Assembly: GCA_037501455.1 (NCBI GenBank)
Contig: CM074856.1
Span: forward strand, 89,726,001-89,790,000
Length of the DNA: 64,000 nucleotides
From: Lantana camara
Taxonomy: Eukaryota > Streptophyta > Magnoliopsida > Lamiales > Verbenaceae
Direction of reading: 5' to 3'
The notes beneath the pieces were generated by a model. That model was not told where the DNA came from. It saw only the letters and a program-made list of their open reading frames with translations, and did not search any database. Position numbers and translations under genes: made by a program. Positions 60,059 through 64,000 of this stretch are shown here, one piece after another (the first letter of the stretch is position 1; each line of letters starts with the position of its first letter).

Positions 60059-60195
60059 CCGTGACACGGGCGTGTCACGGTTTGCCCTTCGTAGGTGGCA
60101 CGGGCGTGTCACCTTTTGAGTTCGTTTTCGCTTTTCTGTACCGAGACACGGGCGTGTCTCGGCTTGCCTTGTTTCGGTGACACGGGCGTGTCACC
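60059..60195 (+). repeat. LTR dyad cluster, E5 (four dyads, best preserved)
   Basis: CCGTGACAC around GGGC at 60059-60080 (9 bp perfect); GGTGGCAC around GGGC with GTGTCACC at 60094-60113 (one G-T pair); CCGAGACAC around GGGC at 60141-60162 (9 bp perfect); GGTGACAC around GGGC at 60176-60195 (8 bp perfect). Centre spacings are 34, 48 and 34. Dyads 1 and 3 differ by compensated changes (GTGAC/GTCAC against GAGAC/GTCTC). Confidence 0.9.
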
Positions 60196-60418
60196 TAGGA
60201 ATTCTAGTTTCGTTCGTTTATTTCCTTTCCGTTGTTTCTTGATGTTTATTCTTGCCTCGTTTATGATATATGTTTGATTATACTTTGAATGCTCATAAAT
60301 GGCCTTAATGTGAATACATTTCATATCATTTGCATCATAAGCATACATATTCATGTGCCGAGCGTCAATGTGGTTCATATTGAGTCTAAGGTTGTCCTTT
60401 GCCTTTGTTTGCCTTTAG

Positions 60419-60490
60419 GTTCGTTCCGTGGTTGACGAGGTGGTCTTCTAGACGTTCGTTTACTTCCTTTGCTCCCGTTGCTTCTCGGAG
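60419..60490 (+). other. Candidate LTR internal exon (72 nt), E5
   Basis: Acceptor TTTGCCTTTAG and donor GGAG|GTGAGG; the same 72-nt length as in E1 although the sequence differs. Confidence 0.4.
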
Positions 60491-61824
60491 GTGAGGTTTC
60501 TTTCCTTTTAGATATTATGACCTACAACCCTAATTGTGATTTAAGCCCGCCTGCGAACTATATATGTATAAATAAGTGTTTGATATGTATTTTGCGGGAA
60601 TTGGCCCACTTGCTATGAAATCCATTGAAAAGGCTTTTATATGTATATAAGCTATGATTTGTTTATTCGTTTTCAAAAAGGGTTGGTGTGTGTACGTGTT
60701 AAGTTTTGACAAGAGAAAGCTTTTGTGATAAGTATCCGTTTTGTGAGATATGTGTGTGTGAGTTTTGTGATCTGTTTGGGCCCCGGAGATTGTGGGTAAG
60801 GGAGACCCGGGACGACCATCGGGGTCGCCGGTTACGACCCCTGTGCACTTCTCCACCAACGGGAGGCTTAGTTCTCCTATGCCGACGGAGCGCATTTTGG
60901 CATGGCCGTCGAAGGAATCGGGCGGGATCCCCCGGTTCATCCGTTCTGTTCTGTGGTGGGAATCGAGAGGGGCACCTCTCTTCCCCAATGGTGTAAAGGT
61001 GGGATTGTTTTATGAGTTTTGCTTTAATCTGAGTAAGTGTGCGTGAGAACTCGTTCTCACCGTGTTTCCGTTTATGTTTTGTATCCGATATGGTTTGCTT
61101 TATGCTTATGTATCCGATACGGTTTATGAAACGGGGTGGACTCCTAATTTGTAAAACTTGTTAGATTTTGACCTTTGGGGTTCTAACTCTTTCTTCGTAT
61201 ATATAGTATCACGTGTTAACACCTTTTGGAATGTAAAAACCACTCCGGATTCATGAACATTTCCGATTTGTATATGCTTGGCTCTTATGTATACGTATGG
61301 GTGCGTGTGATAGCCCCCTCACCAGTCTCTAGGACTGACCCTCGTTGCTTCTTCTCTTTTTCCCCTTTGTTTTGAGCTTTGCAGGTACCCAGTTGGGAGT
61401 CTGGCTAGGCGGCAGTTGTCTTTCGAGTCTTGGAGTTGTTCGAGTCTTTGTAGAGTCCTTGCATTACATATTTACTTTCCCGCTTTGGTATTATGTATAA
61501 ATAAGTATAAGTTATGTTTTGTAATCTGAAGCTTTGGATATTTCTTTAGCCCGGGGTGGGCATAGCTTGTTGGAAATATGTATGTCTCTTTCTGAACTTT
61601 TATATCTGTAATTGGTTTGTTTTGTGATCCTGTGGCTTCCGCACTTCTGATTTAATTTATTGCGCACTCTGTTCAGGGTCTAGACCGCCTAGCCTAGAGT
61701 TGTTTTTGTTTGTCACCCGTTCGCCATGGTTCGATGCGGGGATGGAGTTCCCCTTTCGATACCCGCGTTGAACTATGGTGCGGGGGATGTGGCGCCCTCC
61801 GCTCCGGGGTGTTACATCTGTAAG

Positions 61825-61837
61825 TGGTATCAGAGCT
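61825..61837 (+). other. E5 primer-binding site (iMet-tRNA type)
   Basis: TGGTATCAGAGCT, 8 nt after the LTR end. Confidence 0.9.
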
Positions 61838-62038
61838 CTGGGTTGCAAAACCGGAGCTCTAGCGTCATGTCGGGTTTGTCTAGGTCGTTCGGCTTAGGAT
61901 TATATGATTGTTTGCATTCATTCTCATCTTTTATGTGAATTATTTGAATTATTTGGTTTAATTAAGTTAATAGTTCACATGAACATGTACTAAACCCTGC
62001 ATGCATCGATATTTTGGAATCATTTCTCTTATCTCAGG

Positions 62039-63030
62039 ATGAGTTTTTCATACCAACATAATTTATCAAAAGGAAAACAAGAGAAACAAGTTTCTTCGGT
62101 CTCAAGGAAGTTTGAGGGCTTTAATCCACCGAAGTGGCTTGGAGGCGATAGTGTTAATGCAGAGGAGTGCCTATCCGTGGTATTGTGGATTTGGGGAAAT
62201 TGTTCGGGAACCTCACAAGAGGAAGTAAGACACACTTCCTGCTTACTACAAGGTGAAGCTTCAAAATGGTTCAAGGAAATAAGATCACATCTAAAGAAGT
62301 CTGGGAAAGAGTTCCATTGGGAGAAATTTATCCGAGAATTTTGCTACAAGTATATCCCTCCCAATGAATTGATTAGGAGACTTCAAGAATTCCTAAATCT
62401 CGAGCAAGAAGTGAAGATGATGGATGATCTTATGATGGAACTAGAAAGCTCGAGAGCTAACCAAGATTGCCCTAAGGTCCGGGAATATATACAAAGGCGT
62501 AGAGATGAGATTCAACAAGCTTTCCAAAGCTCATCGGTACATAAATGGTCCAAGGAAGTTAGAAGAGTGGTTCAAGATGAAATGAATAAGCAAGAAGTGA
62601 AGTTTCACATTTCTAAGGAGGGATATAATCCAGGATCAAGCTTAAACTCAAATAAGAGGCCTATGTTCCGAGAGGAAACCCAGAACTTCAAGAGGTCGAC
62701 TACATCAAGAAGAAGAAACTTCAACCACCAAAGATGGATCCGATACCTCTTCCATTGGAGATGATTCAATGCTCTTATTGTCAAGGCCCTAATCACACCG
62801 AAGAAGTTTGCCGAGAGAAACTTGGGAGATGTTACAAGTGTGGGGAACCGTGACATAAGGTGAACAGTTGCCGGAAGACTAGGAATCCAAGGATTACAAA
62901 GAGCCATGATTCCAAGACTCCAAGCCCAATCCAAGTGAATATGACTGAAGAAGAAGAACAGGTTGTCAAGATCGACACTACCGCTATGGTGAAAGGTACA
63001 CCAAGCATTCATGGCACTACATACATGCAT
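62039..63030 (+). pseudogene. E5 gag pseudogene
   Basis: ATG at 62039, one base after CTTATCTCAG. A 241-codon open part carries a retrotransposon Gag capsid domain (FEGFNPPKWLGG, LLQGEASKWF, WEKFIREF). A frameshift near 62700-62750 puts the zinc knuckles in another frame: a CX2CX4HX4C knuckle from about 62770, then a second whose reading is broken by TGA at 62851-62853. It ends near VKGTPSIHG (about 62990), where E1 and E3 go on to the protease. This Gag lacks the His/Pro-rich start of E1-E4, so it is a separate lineage. Confidence 0.8.
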
Positions 63031-64000
63031 TTTATTTAATTGGTATTACTTTCCTTTTCTTGTTGTTCTAAATGCTTGCGTGTTTTGTTATTACTTGCTT
63101 GCTTGCTTATGTTTTCTCTTTTCTTTTCCCTTTTGTGTTGCCTCTCTCTTTGGAGAGAGTTTGGGGAGGAGAGTGTCGTGTGTTTGGTGAGCTGCGAGGG
63201 CCGAGCTCGTTCGGTGGTTGGTTCTTTTCCGGTGGTTTTTCTTGAAGGCGCCTAGTTTCGTCAGGGTAATGGTATTACCATAGGCGTAGGTGGTTGCTTT
63301 TAGGACGTCCATTCGGGGCTCAACGGTATCTCCGGGTGTTAGATGGAAGGCTAGCCCATTGATACCCTTTGTAGTAGTGGTTGGTAATTACGGGACGGTG
63401 CGATAAGCTTCGTGGCTTTCCTTTGAGTTAACTCAGAGGCCGAGCCAAGCTTAAGGAGACAAAGGTCGAAGTAAGCCACCTTTGGTGTTTCTTTGAAGAT
63501 GGAATTCGTTTCCATCTAATTAGGACATCGAGGTTGTCGTGATCTTTATCCCGGAATTATTTTGTGTCTGGAGTTCTCTTTCGGTGGTTTCTAGCGAGGT
63601 TGTTGGAGTCAAGTCGTAGTTGACGAACTCTTAGAAGGTAATTTCATCCTTGTGAATACTTCTTTGTGGAGTATCTTAGTCCCCTCTAAAAAGAAAGCGG
63701 GATTTAGGATGAGAATATTACCGTGAGCTGCACAGGTTAACGGTGAGAGATAAATACCCTTCTAGCTTGCTTCGAGGAGTCGTTTGTCCTTCTTCAGTGT
63801 TCTGTGGTCTTAGCTGAGTGTGGTTTCAACAAGGGTATGGTCGACTACGCATTTTGGTAGAAGAACCGAGAATTGCCTCACAGATTAAGTCTCAAGTGTC
63901 GCCCCATGACATGAAGGACAAGGAAGAGGCAGGGTTCGAGTGGATAAGGCTTTTGAAGGGAGTTACCTTGATTACACGAGGATACTCAAACTTCTCCGTT
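63031..64000 (+). pseudogene. E5 pol remnant, strongly diverged
   Basis: No open frame. Fragments still echo the pol order of E1: a GGTGTTAGATGG segment near 63336 at the place of GMDWL, a CTCAGAGGCCGAGCC segment near 63431 at the place of SEAQKLV, and near 63856-63900 a stretch with WxKNREIASQIKSL-like text matching the segment after RT. Alignment by eye only. It may alternatively be unrelated filler of a non-autonomous element. Confidence 0.4.

Larger units (their letters stand above)
58815..61816 (+). repeat. E5 5' LTR
   Basis: 3002 bp, TGTAACATCCCG to GGGGTGTTACA. Donor GAAAG|GTAAGT at 59568|59569 (the best consensus donor of the set), dyads 60059-60195, acceptor TTTGCCTTTAG ending 60418, exon-like 60419-60490 ending GGAG|GTGAGG, CAGTC/GACTG hairpin 61323-61337, acceptor GCTTTGCAG ending 61384. 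The GGAG-loop hairpin is not recognisable here. Confidence 0.9.
58815..64000 (+). mobile_element. E5: Ty3/gypsy retrotransposon, 5' part only
   Basis: LTR 58815-61816, primer site, a divergent gag pseudogene and a strongly decayed pol, running off the window. The left flank GCGTA (58810-58814) lies in the E4 gag. LTR dyad arms match E3 and E2 types, but Gag is only distantly similar. Confidence 0.85.

Overview
The window is plant nuclear DNA from a gene-poor, repeat-saturated region, most likely pericentromeric or other heterochromatin of a flowering plant. The species cannot be named from the sequence. It holds several Ty3/gypsy chromoviruses of the Tekay/Del type (long LTRs, an iMet-tRNA primer site TGGTATCAGAGC, an integrase followed by a chromodomain), a CACTA DNA transposon, and a tandem repeat of about 1.2 kb with Copia-like character. 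I see no ordinary host gene. The only intact long reading frame is a retrotransposon gag-pol on the minus strand (31905-36428).

Layout, left half. A tandem array of 1.19-1.23 kb units is the substrate. It is visible at 1-5549, 15860-16807, 21043-28091 and 40415-40892, and three insertions split it. Element E1 (5550-15859, plus strand) is a full-length Tekay-like element with a broken gag-pol. A CACTA element (16808-21042) has a perfect 3-bp GTT target duplication. Element E2 (28092-40414, minus strand) is complete, has an intact 1507-codon gag-pol, nearly identical 3.8-kb LTRs and a perfect 5-bp GAATT duplication, so it is young. From 40893 to 42354 lie Copia-like and other noncoding repeats.

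Layout, right half. This is a five-deep nest: a plus-strand LTR (LTR-A, 42355-45536) is interrupted by a minus-strand LTR (LTR-B, 45537-48129), which is interrupted by element E3 (48130-, plus). The 3' LTR of E3 is interrupted by E4 (55813-), and the gag of E4 is interrupted by E5 (58815-, running off the window).

Main observation. All seven LTR families, on both strands, share a plan that ordinary LTR annotation does not cover. (1) A cluster of short perfect or near-perfect dyads lies about 33-45 percent along the LTR. Each dyad is two 6-9 nt arms around a 4-nt centre, G-rich on the sense strand. The dyads come in pairs 31-34 bp apart centre to centre, with 39-49 bp between pairs. Arm sequences differ completely between families but remain self-complementary, and within one LTR the dyads share the same arm type. 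(2) Two further hairpins downstream have covarying stems. One has a fixed GGAG[G/T]TT loop. (3) Splice-like signals recur at equivalent places: an AAG|GT donor before the dyads, a short exon of about 67-88 nt ending in AG|GTG, a TTTGCAG acceptor, and a CAG acceptor one base before the gag ATG. Together these suggest a spliced, structured LTR transcript or leader with the dyad array inside its first intron. Transcription, splicing and protein binding are inference from sequence only.
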